A stretch of 64,000 nt of DNA, from contig NZ_JAVIZT010000001.1 in assembly GCF_031453615.1 (NCBI RefSeq), positions 2,542,001 through 2,606,000 of the forward strand, in the 5' to 3' direction. This document shows positions 25,812 to 34,626 of this stretch, piece by piece. Origin of the DNA: Microbacterium sp. SORGH_AS_0428 (GTDB lineage: Bacteria > Actinomycetota > Actinomycetes > Actinomycetales > Microbacteriaceae). A program made the position numbers and the translations under genes. The notes beneath the pieces were generated by a model that did no database searches, was not told the DNA's origin, and saw only the letters and a program-made list of their open reading frames with translations. How positions within the stretch are numbered: position 1 is the first letter of the stretch; every line of letters begins with the position of its first letter.

Positions 25812-26930
25812 ATGCAGGAGCGACTGCGGATCGGCATCGCGGGCGGATCTCTCGGCGGACTCGGCGTCGCAGCGCTGCTCACTCGCGCCGGGCACGACGT
25901 CGCCGTCTTCGAACGTTCGGCGAGCGGCTTGTCGGGCCGCGGGGCCGGCCTTGTCGCCCAGGATGAACTCCTCTCGCTCCTGCGCGCGGCGGGACGCCCG
26001 GATGCGGCCCGCGGCACCGTGACCTCCGAGCGGATCGTCCTCGATCGCGCGGGGCGGATCGTCTCCCGCGACCCCACGCCGCAGACGCAGCTCTCGTGGG
26101 ACGTGCTCTACGAGACCCTGCGCTCGACGCTCCCGGACGCGGCGTACCTCACGGGGACGCGCGTCGCGGGGGCGGGGTGTTCCGACGGCGCTGCGTACCT
26201 CGATCTCGGCCCGCGGGGTCGGCGCGAGTTCGATGTCGTGGTCGGAGCGGACGGTCTGCACTCGGCGGTGCGTGGATTCGTGGCGCCCGAGCAGAAGACG
26301 AACGCGTACAGCGGCTATGTCACGTGGCGAGGGCTCCTGCCCGAGACGGCGCTGCCGACGGAGGCCGCCGAGGTGCTGCTCGGACGGTTCGTCTTCTTCA
26401 CGGGGCGCGGAGGGCACGCGCTCGGCTACCTCGTGCCCGGGCCGCGCGGCGAGACCGAGCCGGGCCTGCGGCGCTACAACTGGGTCTGGTACCGCACGCT
26501 TGCCGCCGGCGCGCTGAGCGAGATCCTCGCCGCATCCGGAAGGCGCCGCGACGCGGCCTCGCTCGCACCGGGCGAGCTCCCGGTCGGTCTACGCGAGAGC
26601 CTGGTGGATGACGCGGAGCGGCTGCTCCCGCCACCGTTCGCCGATGCGGTGGCTGCGGAGCCTCATCCCTTCCTGCAGGCCATCTACGACTACGTCCCGC
26701 CGCGGATGACCGCCGGCCGTGTCGCGCTGCTCGGCGATGCAGCCGTGGTCGTGCGCCCGCACACCGCGATGGGTGCGGCGAAGGCCGCGGCTGATGCGCT
26801 GGCCTTGGCGAGCCTGCTGGACGAACGGAAGCCCACTGAGGCGTTGCGTGCGTACGACGCAACGCGGCTCCCGGTAGGGCGATGGATCGCCGACTACGGG
26901 CGCAGGCTGGCAGCCGCCCTGCCGTTGTGA
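25812..26930 (+). CDS. FAD-dependent monooxygenase (aromatic hydroxylase type)
   Basis: A 372-residue flavoprotein of the p-hydroxybenzoate hydroxylase class. The FAD-binding GGSLGG motif is at 11-16, the DG motif appears as VVVGADGLHSAVRG, and the GD motif as GRVALLGDAA with HTAMGAAKAAADA following. The length and the motif spacing resemble 2,6-dihydroxypyridine hydroxylase-like enzymes, which hydroxylate small aromatics using NAD(P)H and O2. The substrate is unknown. The ATG at 25812 has GAAAGGA upstream. No aromatic-ring degradation genes are adjacent, so it may work alone. Confidence 0.87.
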   Translation: MQERLRIGIAGGSLGGLGVAALLTRAGHDVAVFERSASGLSGRGAGLVAQDELLSLLRAAGRPDAARGTVTSERIVLDRAGRIVSRDPTPQTQLSWDVLYETLRSTLPDAAYLTGTRVAGAGCSDGAAYLDLGPRGRREFDVVVGADGLHSAVRGFVAPEQKTNAYSGYVTWRGLLPETALPTEAAEVLLGRFVFFTGRGGHALGYLVPGPRGETEPGLRRYNWVWYRTLAAGALSEILAASGRRRDAASLAPGELPVGLRESLVDDAERLLPPPFADAVAAEPHPFLQAIYDYVPPRMTAGRVALLGDAAVVVRPHTAMGAAKAAADALALASLLDERKPTEALRAYDATRLPVGRWIADYGRRLAAALPL

Positions 26931-26963
26931 GCGGAGCGAGTCGACATGGTCGGGCGGGGGCGT

Positions 26964-28301
26964 TCAGAACGGCGGGTCGCCTGGCGGCGAGGCATCCGGA
27001 ACGAAGGCGGGCGTGCGGCGCTCGGGCACGACGGTGTAGATGCGGCCCGTCGGACTCGTCCATTCGGTCGACGCATCCGCGAACTGCCGCACCTTCCATC
27101 CGCCGTGGTGCTTGACGGTGTGGTGCCCCTTGCAGAGCGGGGTGAGGTTGTCGGCGGTGGTCGAACCCCCGTGCTCCCACGCGATGGTGTGGTCGATCTC
27201 GCACCGATTCGCCGGAACCATGCACCCCGGAGCGCTGCACCGCGCGCTGCGCCACCGTGCGAGCCGTCGCAGGCTCGCCGGCGGACGGTACTGCGTGCGC
27301 CCGACCGACAGGACGAGGCCCGTCTCGGGGTGGGTCAGCACGCGCATCCATCCGTCTGCCGCGCCGCACAGCTCGCGAGCCTTCGCGAGGGGGATCGGGC
27401 CGACGCCGTCGACGACGGCCGGCACCTCGCTCGCGCCGAGAAGGGTGAGCGCAGGTACGGTGACCGCGACTGTCGCGCGGATGCCGCGCGCCTGCTCGCC
27501 GTGCTGCGGCACTTGGCCGTCGATCAAGAGGTCTGCCGCGACATCGGCGCGTGCCTGATCGAGCGTGCGCCGCGGATTCGCCTCGTCGCCCACGGAGCTC
27601 TCGGCGGCCTCGGATGCGGCCGGCTCCGCGGCGATGAGGGCTGCGGCGGTGCGGGTGAGGCGGTCGAAGATCGCCCTCGCCTCGACGGCGGGCAGGTACA
27701 CCGTGAGCCACGCCATCCCGTCGCGGTCGTCGTCGACCGCGACGCGACGCGTGTCGAGCGCCTCGCGCTGCCGCTCGGACAGCGTGGCGGCACGGGCATC
27801 GTCGACGAGACGGCGCACGGCGTGCCGGAAGACACCGATGGGGAGGCGCATGGCGAGCTCGAGCGCGAGCGGGGCCAGCTCTTCGCGCAGCCACGGCTCG
27901 GCGCGATCGACGGCGTCGACCAGAGCCTCGGCGTGCCGCTGGGTGATCTGCGCGCGGCTCAGCGCGGTGAGGGTCTCGGGGTACCGCTCGACGAGCGCCA
28001 CAGCGTGGGAGATCAGGCGGTCTGCCGCAGCCTCGGTGGCCCCGATCGCCTGCGCGAGCTCGAGGCGCAGCGAGCGCTCCACGATGCCCCGATCGTTCCG
28101 GCCCGCGCGCTTCGCCTCGGCGTGCGCGTCGGCGCGCATCTCGGAGATCGCCCACACCTGCTCGGCGGCGAAGACGGACAGCATCGCGGAGACCTCGACC
28201 ACGCGATCGATCGCGTCTTCGGGCTCGAGCGGCGCCCTCTCGACGTCGCGCGCGAACGACGCGTCGGGGTCCTCTTCGAAGAGGGGCGCATCGTCGGACA
28301 T
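26964..28301 (-). CDS. DUF222 domain protein with C-terminal HNH endonuclease motif
   Basis: A 445-residue protein. The first ~330 residues are the helical DUF222 region (13E12 repeat family). The C-terminus holds the HNH fold: CSAPGCMVPANRCEIDHTIA with Cys pairs for zinc, then NLTPLCKGHH. Proteins of this kind are found in many copies in actinobacterial genomes and are suspected to be selfish or phage-derived nucleases, but their role is not settled. A TACTGT box six bases before the ATG (complement of 28308-28313) suggests leaderless transcription. No repeats or attachment sites flank the gene. Confidence 0.9.
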   Translation of the reverse strand: MSDDAPLFEEDPDASFARDVERAPLEPEDAIDRVVEVSAMLSVFAAEQVWAISEMRADAHAEAKRAGRNDRGIVERSLRLELAQAIGATEAAADRLISHAVALVERYPETLTALSRAQITQRHAEALVDAVDRAEPWLREELAPLALELAMRLPIGVFRHAVRRLVDDARAATLSERQREALDTRRVAVDDDRDGMAWLTVYLPAVEARAIFDRLTRTAAALIAAEPAASEAAESSVGDEANPRRTLDQARADVAADLLIDGQVPQHGEQARGIRATVAVTVPALTLLGASEVPAVVDGVGPIPLAKARELCGAADGWMRVLTHPETGLVLSVGRTQYRPPASLRRLARWRSARCSAPGCMVPANRCEIDHTIAWEHGGSTTADNLTPLCKGHHTVKHHGGWKVRQFADASTEWTSPTGRIYTVVPERRTPAFVPDASPPGDPPF

Positions 28302-28368
28302 ACCTTCACAGTAGGCAGGGCCTCCGACATCGCCGGCGGGCGCGACGGCCGAGAACGCGCCGTGCGGC

Positions 28369-28947
28369 TCACCGCGTTCCGGCGGCTCGCAGCGGGGGCA
28401 GATGACCGGTCGCCGCCGCGAGCGCCCGCGCGACGACGAGCGGCGGATCGACGATGACCCCCTGAGAGATCAGTGCATCCAGCTCGACGAGCGGCATCCG
28501 CGCCAGCGCTACCTGCTCGGCGGGATCCGACGCGTCCGGGCGCGCCCAGGTGAACCCGGCTCTGGAGATGAACAGGTGAGTCGGCCAGGCGGCGCGGCCG
28601 GGGTTCATGAAGAACGTGTGCAGGTGCCGAAGGTCGTCGGGCACGATGCCGAGCTCTTCTTCGAGCTCGCGCTGCGCCGCTGCGAGAGGGGTCTCGTCCG
28701 GCTGGCCGCCGCCGCCGGGAAGGTCGTAGATCCAGCGGTCGATGGCGTAGCGGTACTGACGCGAGAGCAGAACGTCGGATCCGTCGACGACGAGGGTGGC
28801 GACGGAGAAGGGCACGCTCTCATCGACTTCATAGGAGGTCTGGGAACCATCCGGAAGCAGGACGGTGTGCTCAACCAGCCTCACCCGCCCGTCGTAGGCG
28901 ACGGAACGACCGATCGCTGTCCAGCGGGGTTCGGAGTGATCGTCCAT
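28369..28947 (-). CDS. NUDIX hydrolase (ADP-ribose pyrophosphatase-like)
   Basis: A 192-residue protein with a complete Nudix box, GGGQPDETPLAAAQRELEEE, matching GX5EX7REUXEEXGU. The upstream YRYAIDRWIYDLPGG is typical of the ADP-ribose/sugar-nucleotide branch. It hydrolyses a nucleoside diphosphate linked to another group and needs Mg2+. TAGGGT lies six bases before the ATG on the minus strand, a likely leaderless promoter. The divergent acetyltransferase starts 40 bp away. Confidence 0.9.
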   Translation of the reverse strand: MDDHSEPRWTAIGRSVAYDGRVRLVEHTVLLPDGSQTSYEVDESVPFSVATLVVDGSDVLLSRQYRYAIDRWIYDLPGGGGQPDETPLAAAQRELEEELGIVPDDLRHLHTFFMNPGRAAWPTHLFISRAGFTWARPDASDPAEQVALARMPLVELDALISQGVIVDPPLVVARALAAATGHLPPLRAAGTR

Positions 28948-28987
28948 CTCCCCACCCTACGAAGGCCGCGGCAGCGATGATGGAGTC

Positions 28988-29467
28988 ATGGTCGACGTCA
29001 CCTTCCGCCGCTTCTCGGACGACGAGTTCCCCGCGTGGATCGCCGTTCAGCATCGCGCGTACGCGGAGGAACGCGTGCGCGCCGGCGATGACCGTGCCAC
29101 CGCCGAGCGCATCGCAGCCGAGTCGTACACCGAGCTGTTCCCCGGCGGGCTTCCCGCCGCGGGGCACGACGTGCTCCACGTCGAGGCGGCGGGACGCGCC
29201 GTCGGGGTGATGTGGCTGGGTCCGCATCCGCGGGGCAACGAGGGCGTGTGGTGGGTGTGGGACGTCGAGATCGACGAACCGCATCGAGGACGCGGCTACG
29301 GGCGGGCGGCGATGATCCTGGCCGAGCGGTATGTCGCCGAGAGGGGAGGGCGAGAGCTCGCGCTCAACGTCTTCGGCTTCAACGAGCGCGCCCGCCGACT
29401 CTACGAGTCGCTCGGCTTCGGCGTGACGGCGGTGCAGATGAGCAAGCCGGTGCGGGCGGAGTCCTGA
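28988..29467 (+). CDS. GNAT-family N-acetyltransferase
   Basis: A 159-residue acetyltransferase. The core is VWDVEIDEPHRGRGYGRAAM, where RGRGYG binds acetyl-CoA pyrophosphate, followed by LNVFGFNERARRLYESLGF. The N-terminus (FRRFSDDEFPAW) matches the small family that acetylates amino-acid- or peptide-like substrates, but no substrate can be named. Its promoter must lie within the 40 bp shared with the NUDIX gene; GATGAT sits six bases before the ATG. It converges with the epimerase gene, three bases apart. Confidence 0.87.
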   Translation: MVDVTFRRFSDDEFPAWIAVQHRAYAEERVRAGDDRATAERIAAESYTELFPGGLPAAGHDVLHVEAAGRAVGVMWLGPHPRGNEGVWWVWDVEIDEPHRGRGYGRAAMILAERYVAERGGRELALNVFGFNERARRLYESLGFGVTAVQMSKPVRAES

Positions 29468-29470
29468 CTC

Positions 29471-30316
29471 TCAGGCGTGATCGCGCCAGGAGTGCTGCGG
29501 CGCGTAGCCGAGCAGGCGCTGCGCCTTCGCCGTGGAGAACAGGCTGTCGTTCACGCCCATCTCGCCGCGCACCTCGGTATCCGGGAACACCTCGGCGACC
29601 AGCTCGGCGTTGGGGCGCGACATGACCGTGTCCGCCGCGGCGATGAGGAAGTGATCGAAGCCGGTCGGAGCCGTCTCGAGCGCCCGGAGCACGGCCTGCG
29701 CTCCGTCGCGGGCGTCGATGTAGCTCCACAGATTCCACTTGCGCGCCCGTGCGTCGCCGTCGAAGGAGGGGAACTCGGCGTAGTCCTCGGGAACCATGAC
29801 GTTCGAGAAGCGCAGCGCCGTGATCGAGAGCTCCGGATGCCAGCGCACCAGCTCGATCGCCATCCGCTCCTCGAGGTGCTTGACGAGGGAGTACACCGAC
29901 TCGGGCCGCGCGGGGTAGTCCTCGTCGACGGGGATGTAGGGCGGCGGGACGTCGAAGGGCAGCCCCTGCACGGTCTCGCTCGACGCGGTGACGATCCGGT
30001 GGATACCGAGCCGGGTCGCCGCGTGCAGCACATTGAACGACACCGTCATGTTGTTGTGGAAGACGGCGACGTCCGCGCGCAGACCGGGAGCGGGGATGGC
30101 CGCAAGATGCACGAGTGCGTCGACGCCGTCGTGCTGGTCGTTCACCGATCCGAGCGCGTCGACGACCTGGCCGTAGTCGGTCAGATCCACCTGCACGAAG
30201 CCCGGACCGCGCTCGCCGACGACATCCAGGCCGATGACCTCGTGTCCGGCCGCGGCCAGTTCGCGAACGACCACGCGTCCGAGCTTTCCCGATGATCCCG
30301 TCACTGCGATCCGCAT
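29471..30316 (-). CDS. NAD(P)-dependent epimerase/dehydratase (extended SDR)
   Basis: A 281-residue extended short-chain dehydrogenase. The Rossmann motif is MRIAVTGSSGKLGRVVVREL at the N-terminus. The catalytic pattern is the Ser in TASSETVQG and the Tyr-x3-Lys in YSLVKHLEE. The family converts nucleotide sugars or related substrates. Uronate dehydrogenases and UDP-glucose 4-epimerase-like proteins are the nearest types by pattern. GGAGAC just before the ATG fixes the start; an in-frame ATG at 30370 lacks such a site. Confidence 0.87.
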   Translation of the reverse strand: MRIAVTGSSGKLGRVVVRELAAAGHEVIGLDVVGERGPGFVQVDLTDYGQVVDALGSVNDQHDGVDALVHLAAIPAPGLRADVAVFHNNMTVSFNVLHAATRLGIHRIVTASSETVQGLPFDVPPPYIPVDEDYPARPESVYSLVKHLEERMAIELVRWHPELSITALRFSNVMVPEDYAEFPSFDGDARARKWNLWSYIDARDGAQAVLRALETAPTGFDHFLIAAADTVMSRPNAELVAEVFPDTEVRGEMGVNDSLFSTAKAQRLLGYAPQHSWRDHA

Positions 30317-30431
30317 GTCTCCAGCGTGCCACAGGGAGCGCCGGATAGCGGCCGCAGCCGTGGAGGGCAACCCCGTCGGAGCCGGCAGCGAACGCGCTTA
30401 GCGTGGCGCAACGACGATCGGAGGCCCGCCC

Positions 30432-30878
30432 ATGTCACGCAATGTCCGTCGCATGTCCTGCACGCCCGAGGATGTCTTCGCCGTGATGGCGGACGGTTGG
30501 CTGTACCCCTCATGGGTCGTAGGGGCCTCGCGGATGCGGTCGGTCGACGATGCCTGGCCGGCCGAAGGGGCGCAGTTGCACCACTCTTTCGGCGTGTGGC
30601 CCGTGCTGATCGATGACACCACCGAGGTGCGCGAATACGACGCGCCGCGGCGGATCGTGCTGCGTGCGCGCGGTTGGCCGATGGGGGAGGCGCGCGTCGT
30701 GATCGAGGTGCGGCCGAGCGATGACGGATGCGTGGTGCGCATCACGGAGGACGCGGTCGCCGGTCCCGGAGCGTGGGTTCCGCGTTGGATCATGAACCCG
30801 CCGCTGCACCTGCGCAACGCCGAGACCCTGCAGCGATTGGCGTTCCTGGCGGAGGGCCGGGCCGCGAGAGGGGGATGA
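30432..30878 (+). CDS. SRPBCC (START-like) family protein
   Basis: A 148-residue protein of the helix-grip fold. CTPEDVFAVMADGWLYPSWV at the N-terminus and the closing helix HLRNAETLQRLAFLAEG match the polyketide-cyclase/START-like group, which binds hydrophobic ligands. No catalytic role is predictable. It is followed after 7 bp by the flavoprotein gene, and the pair may act together on one lipid-like substrate. TAGCGT at 30399-30404 could be its -10 box, with a short leader containing GGAGG before the ATG. Confidence 0.82.
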   Translation: MSRNVRRMSCTPEDVFAVMADGWLYPSWVVGASRMRSVDDAWPAEGAQLHHSFGVWPVLIDDTTEVREYDAPRRIVLRARGWPMGEARVVIEVRPSDDGCVVRITEDAVAGPGAWVPRWIMNPPLHLRNAETLQRLAFLAEGRAARGG

Positions 30879-30885
30879 TCGAAGA

Positions 30886-32337
30886 GTGAGCGATCTCGAC
30901 GTCATCGTGGTCGGGTCGGGTCCGAACGGACTCGCCGCCGCCGTGACCCTCGCCAGGGCCGGACTCTCCGTCCGTGTCTACGAGCGCGCCGCGACGCTCG
31001 GCGGCGGCGCGTCCTCGGCGGGCCTGACGCTGCCCGGCTTCCTCCACGACGTGTGCTCGGCCGTGCATCCGCTCGCCTTCGAGTCCGCGTTCTTCCAGGC
31101 CTTCGGCCTCACCGAACGCGTCGACTTCGTCGTTCCCGAGGTCTCGTTCGCGCATCCGCTCGACGGCGGGCGTGCCGGCCTCGCGTACCGGGACCTCGAC
31201 CGCACGAGTGAGGAGCTGGGGCGCGACGGCGCCGCCTACGCGCGACTCATGCGCCCGCTCGCCGAGAACACCTCCCGGCTCGCCGAACTCACCGGCGGAC
31301 CGCTGCTGCGCTTTCCCGCCGACCCCGTGTTCGCCGCGCGATTCGGCCTGCGCGTTCTCGATCAGGGATCGCCGCTGTGGGGATGGAGGTTCCGTGAGGA
31401 TGCAGCGCCCGCCCTCGTCACCGGCGTGGCCTCGCACTCGATCCTGCCGCAGCCGAGCCTCGCCGCCTCCGGGGCCGGGCTCGCCCTGGGCGCCTACGCA
31501 CACGCGCACGGCTGGCCGATCCCGATAGGCGGCAGCCAGGCGATCATCGACGCGATGGTCGCGGACCTGCGCGATCACGGAGTCGAGGTCGTGCGCGATC
31601 ACGAGGTCCGCTCGCTCGCGGAACTGCCTCCTGCCCGCGCAGTGCTGCTGGACGTCACGCCCGCGGCGCTCCTGCGCATCGCCGGCGACGACCTGCCGCC
31701 CTCGTACCGGGCCGCGCTCGGCCGGTTCCGTTACGGCGCCGCCGTCGCCAAGGTGGACTTCGCGCTCTCCGCCCCGGTCCCGTGGGCTGATCCGGCGGTG
31801 GCGCAGGCCGGCACGGTTCACCTGGGCGGCACCCGTGCCGAGATCGTCGCCGCCGAGAACGACGTCGTCCGCGGGCGGATGCCGGAACGCCCGTATGTGC
31901 TGATCTCGCAGCCCTCGCTCTTCGACCGCACGCGCGCCCCCGACGGCGCACACACCCTGTGGGCCTACACGCACGTCCCCGCCGGCAGCGACGTCGACCG
32001 GGAGGAGGCCGTCGTCTCGCAGATCGAACGGTTCGCCCCCGGTTTCCGCGACACGATCCTCGCCGCCCGCTCGCGTACCGCCGTCGACCTCGCCCGCCAC
32101 AATCCGAACTATCCGGGCGGCGACATCGCCGCGGGCAGTCCCGACGTCGCGCAGCTGCTCAAGCGTCCCGTCCTGCGCAGCGACCCCTGGCGCACGCCGC
32201 TTCCCGGGGTCTATCTGTGCTCGGCCTCCACCTCGCCCGGCCCGGGTGTGCACGGCCTCGGCGGGTGGTGGGCGGCGCGGAGCGCACTCAGGCACGTGTT
32301 CGGCATCCCGGAGGCACCGTCGCTGTCACCGCGTTGA
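30886..32337 (+). CDS. FAD-dependent oxidoreductase, phytoene desaturase-like (COG1233)
   Basis: A 483-residue flavoprotein. VIVVGSGPNGLAAAVTLARA at 6-25 is the FAD-binding fold, followed by VRVYERAATLGGGASS. The C-terminal FAD contact is SPGPGVHGLGGWWAARSAL. The superfamily contains carotenoid desaturases/isomerases and retinol saturase-like enzymes. Coupling with an SRPBCC protein suggests a hydrophobic substrate. It starts at GTG 30886, seven bases after the SRPBCC stop. Its C-terminal end overlaps the convergent 102-residue gene by 12 bp. Confidence 0.87.
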   Translation: MSDLDVIVVGSGPNGLAAAVTLARAGLSVRVYERAATLGGGASSAGLTLPGFLHDVCSAVHPLAFESAFFQAFGLTERVDFVVPEVSFAHPLDGGRAGLAYRDLDRTSEELGRDGAAYARLMRPLAENTSRLAELTGGPLLRFPADPVFAARFGLRVLDQGSPLWGWRFREDAAPALVTGVASHSILPQPSLAASGAGLALGAYAHAHGWPIPIGGSQAIIDAMVADLRDHGVEVVRDHEVRSLAELPPARAVLLDVTPAALLRIAGDDLPPSYRAALGRFRYGAAVAKVDFALSAPVPWADPAVAQAGTVHLGGTRAEIVAAENDVVRGRMPERPYVLISQPSLFDRTRAPDGAHTLWAYTHVPAGSDVDREEAVVSQIERFAPGFRDTILAARSRTAVDLARHNPNYPGGDIAAGSPDVAQLLKRPVLRSDPWRTPLPGVYLCSASTSPGPGVHGLGGWWAARSALRHVFGIPEAPSLSPR

Positions 32338-32634
32338 GCGCAGCCGTTCCCAGTCCACGTCGATCGTGCGGGGAAGCGCGCGGGAGAACCGCGCCGGCAG
32401 GACCCGGCCGGGCTCCGGCCAGTAGCGTGTGTCGATCACGACCTCGGCCGACGCCGTCGCGCCCTCGAAACCCTCCGCGGCCAGAGCCAGCTCGACCGTG
32501 CAGCTCTGGTAGCGCCGCCGAGACGTCGGCGGGGTCGCCGACAGGATGCGGGCGGTGCCGATCCAGGGTGAGCCGAGCCCCGACTCGGTCAGCCTGTCCA
32601 GCGCCTGGGCTGCTTCCTCGGTCCAGTCCTCCAT
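32326..32634 (-). CDS. Small conserved-looking protein, function unknown
   Basis: A 102-residue protein (MEDWTEEAAQALDRLTESGL to VDWERLRSTR) that I do not recognise. It has no signal peptide or membrane segment and looks like a small soluble alpha/beta domain with an acidic N-terminal helix. The start at 32634 is favoured because the minus strand carries TATCGT seven bases upstream, the leaderless pattern seen in this window. Longer in-frame starts would overlap the metY promoter. It is divergent from metY, 118 bp away. Confidence 0.6.
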   Translation of the reverse strand: MEDWTEEAAQALDRLTESGLGSPWIGTARILSATPPTSRRRYQSCTVELALAAEGFEGATASAEVVIDTRYWPEPGRVLPARFSRALPRTIDVDWERLRSTR

Positions 32635-32656
32635 GTCACCGACGATAGCGACCGGC

Positions 32657-32729
32657 CGGTGTGCGCCGACGCACACCGACACACGGATCGGAGCCGCGCC
32701 GAGCGGCCGGTAGGCTGCGGGAAACCCGC
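32657..32729 (+). promoter_or_regulatory. metY upstream region: perfect hairpin, -10 box and leader stem
   Basis: CGGTGTGCG and CGCACACCG (32657-32678) form a perfect 9-bp inverted repeat with a CCGA loop. TAGGCT (32711-32716) is a likely -10 box. GCGGG/CCCGC (32717-32729) forms a small stem at the expected 5' end of the mRNA. Further on, CCCTT can pair with the AAGGG of the ribosome-binding site. The first repeat could be a repressor operator; no known riboswitch matches. Confidence 0.5.
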
Positions 32730-32752
32730 ATCCCCCCTTCGAAAGGGCCCTC

Positions 32753-34042
32753 ATGGCCGACCGTGAATACGGCTTCCGCACGCGCGCCATCCACGCAGGC
32801 AACATCCCCGACGCCGTCACCGGTGCTCGCGCGCTTCCGATCTACCAGTCCTCGGCGTTCGTCTTCGACGACACGGAGGATGCGGCCGCGCGCTTCGCGC
32901 TGCAGAAGTACGGCAACATCTACAGTCGCCTCGCGAACCCCACGACGGCGTCGTTCGAAGAGCGCATCGCCTCGCTCGAGCAGGGGCTCGGCGCCGTCGC
33001 CACCTCCAGCGGACTCTCTGCGCAGTTCATCACGTTCGCCTCGCTCGCGGGGGCGGGCGATCACATCGTGGCCAGCGCCAATCTCTACGGCGGCTCGATC
33101 ACCCAGCTCGACGTGACGCTGCGCCGCTTCGGAGTGGAGACGACGTTCGTCGCCTCGGCGGACCCCGCCGACTACGCCGCCGCCATCACGGACCGCACCA
33201 AGGCGGTCTTCGCGGAGACCGTGGCCAACCCCTCCGGCGAGGTCGCCGACATCGAGGGGCTCGCGGCCGTGGCGCACGCCGCCGGTGTTCCGCTCGTGAT
33301 CGATTCGACGGTCGCCACTCCCTACCTGTGTCGTCCGATCGAATGGGGCGCCGACATCGTCGTGCACTCCGCCACCAAGTTCCTCGGCGGCCACGGCACC
33401 TCGCTGGGAGGCGTCGTCGTCGAGTCGGGTCGCTTCGACTGGTCGGGCGAGCGGTTCCCGCTGTTCACCGAGCCGGTGCCGAGCTACGGCGGTCTCGAGT
33501 GGTCGGGCAACTTCGGCGAGTACGCCTTCCTCACGCGCCTGCGCGCCGAGCAGCTGCGCGACATCGGCCCGGCGCTCGCGCCGCACTCGGCGTTCCTGCT
33601 GGCGCAGGGCGTGGAGACGCTGCCGTACCGGATGAAGGCGCACGTCGAGAACGCCCGTGCCGTGGCCGAATGGCTCGACGCCGACCCGCGCGTCGAGTAC
33701 GTGACCTGGGCGGGGCTGCCCGGCCACATCCACCACGACCGGGCGAAGAAGTACCTGCCCGAGGGGCCCGGCGCCGTCTTCAGCTTCGGGGTCAAGGGTG
33801 GCCGTGCGGCCGGTCGCACCTTCATCGAGTCGGTCGATCTCGCCAGCCATCTCGCCAACATCGGCGACGCGAAGACGCTCGTCATCCACCCCGCGTCCAC
33901 GACCCACGCGCAGCTGACCGAGCAGCAGCTCGTCGACGGCGGTGTGCTGCCGGGGCTCGTGCGCATCAGCGTCGGCATCGAGGATGTCGACGACATCATC
34001 TACGACCTCGACCAGGCCCTCGCCGCGGCGCAGGAGGCATGA
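32753..34042 (+). CDS. metY: O-acetylhomoserine sulfhydrylase (aminocarboxypropyltransferase)
   Basis: A 429-residue cytoplasmic PLP enzyme of the Cys/Met metabolism family. Lys209 in [11 protein letters not shown] is the Schiff-base lysine, and [20 protein letters not shown] is the conserved cofactor-binding segment. The length of about 430, rather than 380, and the [13 protein letters not shown] block favour MetY over MetB or MetZ. It makes homocysteine from O-acetylhomoserine and sulfide, the step before methionine synthase. The ATG has GAAAGGG upstream. The CoA-binding gene starts at its stop codon. Confidence 0.92.
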   Translation: MADREYGFRTRAIHAGNIPDAVTGARALPIYQSSAFVFDDTEDAAARFALQKYGNIYSRLANPTTASFEERIASLEQGLGAVATSSGLSAQFITFASLAGAGDHIVASANLYGGSITQLDVTLRRFGVETTFVASADPADYAAAITDRTKAVFAETVANPSGEVADIEGLAAVAHAAGVPLVIDSTVATPYLCRPIEWGADIVVHSATKFLGGHGTSLGGVVVESGRFDWSGERFPLFTEPVPSYGGLEWSGNFGEYAFLTRLRAEQLRDIGPALAPHSAFLLAQGVETLPYRMKAHVENARAVAEWLDADPRVEYVTWAGLPGHIHHDRAKKYLPEGPGAVFSFGVKGGRAAGRTFIESVDLASHLANIGDAKTLVIHPASTTHAQLTEQQLVDGGVLPGLVRISVGIEDVDDIIYDLDQALAAAQEA

Positions 34043-34626
34043 TGAACGACGTGACCGCCCTCGAGGAGACCGTCGAGACACGCCTGCCGAACGGGCTGAC
34101 GTGCGCCCTGCCCGCCAGCTCGCCCCTCGCCAAGCTGCTGCGCTCGCAGCGCACCTGGGAGGGGCCGGGTGCGAAGGAGCGCCTCGCGATCCTCCGCGCC
34201 GCGAAGAGCATCGCGATCGTGGGCGCCTCAGCGAATCCCGCGCGATCCAGCTACTTCGTCGGGACGTACCTCCTGCAGTCCGGCGACTACCGGGTGTACT
34301 TCGTGAATCCCAACGCCACCGAGATCCTCGGTCAGCCGGCTTATCCCGACCTCGCCTCGCTGCCGGAGGTGCCCGACATCGTCGACGTCTTCCGCCGCGC
34401 CGACGACATCCCCTCGGTCATCGACGATGCGATCGCGATCGGTGCACCCACCGTCTGGGTCCAGCTCGGGATCTGGAACGAGGATGCGGCGCGCTACGGC
34501 GAGAGCAAGGGACTGACCGTCGTCATGGACCGCTGCATCAAGATCGAGCACGCGCGCTTCCACGGCGGTCTGCACCTCATGGGATTCGACACCGGCCAGA
34601 TCAGCTCCCGGCGTACGCTGCGGTGA
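34042..34626 (+). CDS. CoA-binding protein (YccU type)
   Basis: A 194-residue protein with the CoA-binding Rossmann domain: IAIVGASANPARSSYFVGTYL then YRVYFVNPNATEILG. Its role is unknown; related proteins bind CoA or acyl-CoA and may regulate metabolism. It is often placed next to metY in actinobacteria, so a link to acetyl-CoA-dependent homoserine activation is plausible. AGGAGG (32-37 of the 34000s) precedes two consecutive ATGs, at 34039 (overlapping the metY stop) and 34042; the second has better spacing. Its stop overlaps the ClC start. Confidence 0.85.
   Translation: MNDVTALEETVETRLPNGLTCALPASSPLAKLLRSQRTWEGPGAKERLAILRAAKSIAIVGASANPARSSYFVGTYLLQSGDYRVYFVNPNATEILGQPAYPDLASLPEVPDIVDVFRRADDIPSVIDDAIAIGAPTVWVQLGIWNEDAARYGESKGLTVVMDRCIKIEHARFHGGLHLMGFDTGQISSRRTLR

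Noticed and set aside
26964..28301. Homing endonuclease or intein
   Set aside because: The HNH is fused to DUF222 and the gene does not interrupt another gene; it is a stand-alone 13E12-type protein.
32635..32752. SAM-type riboswitch before metY
   Set aside because: The hairpins present do not match any SAM or SAH riboswitch layout that I know; treated as operator and leader stems.
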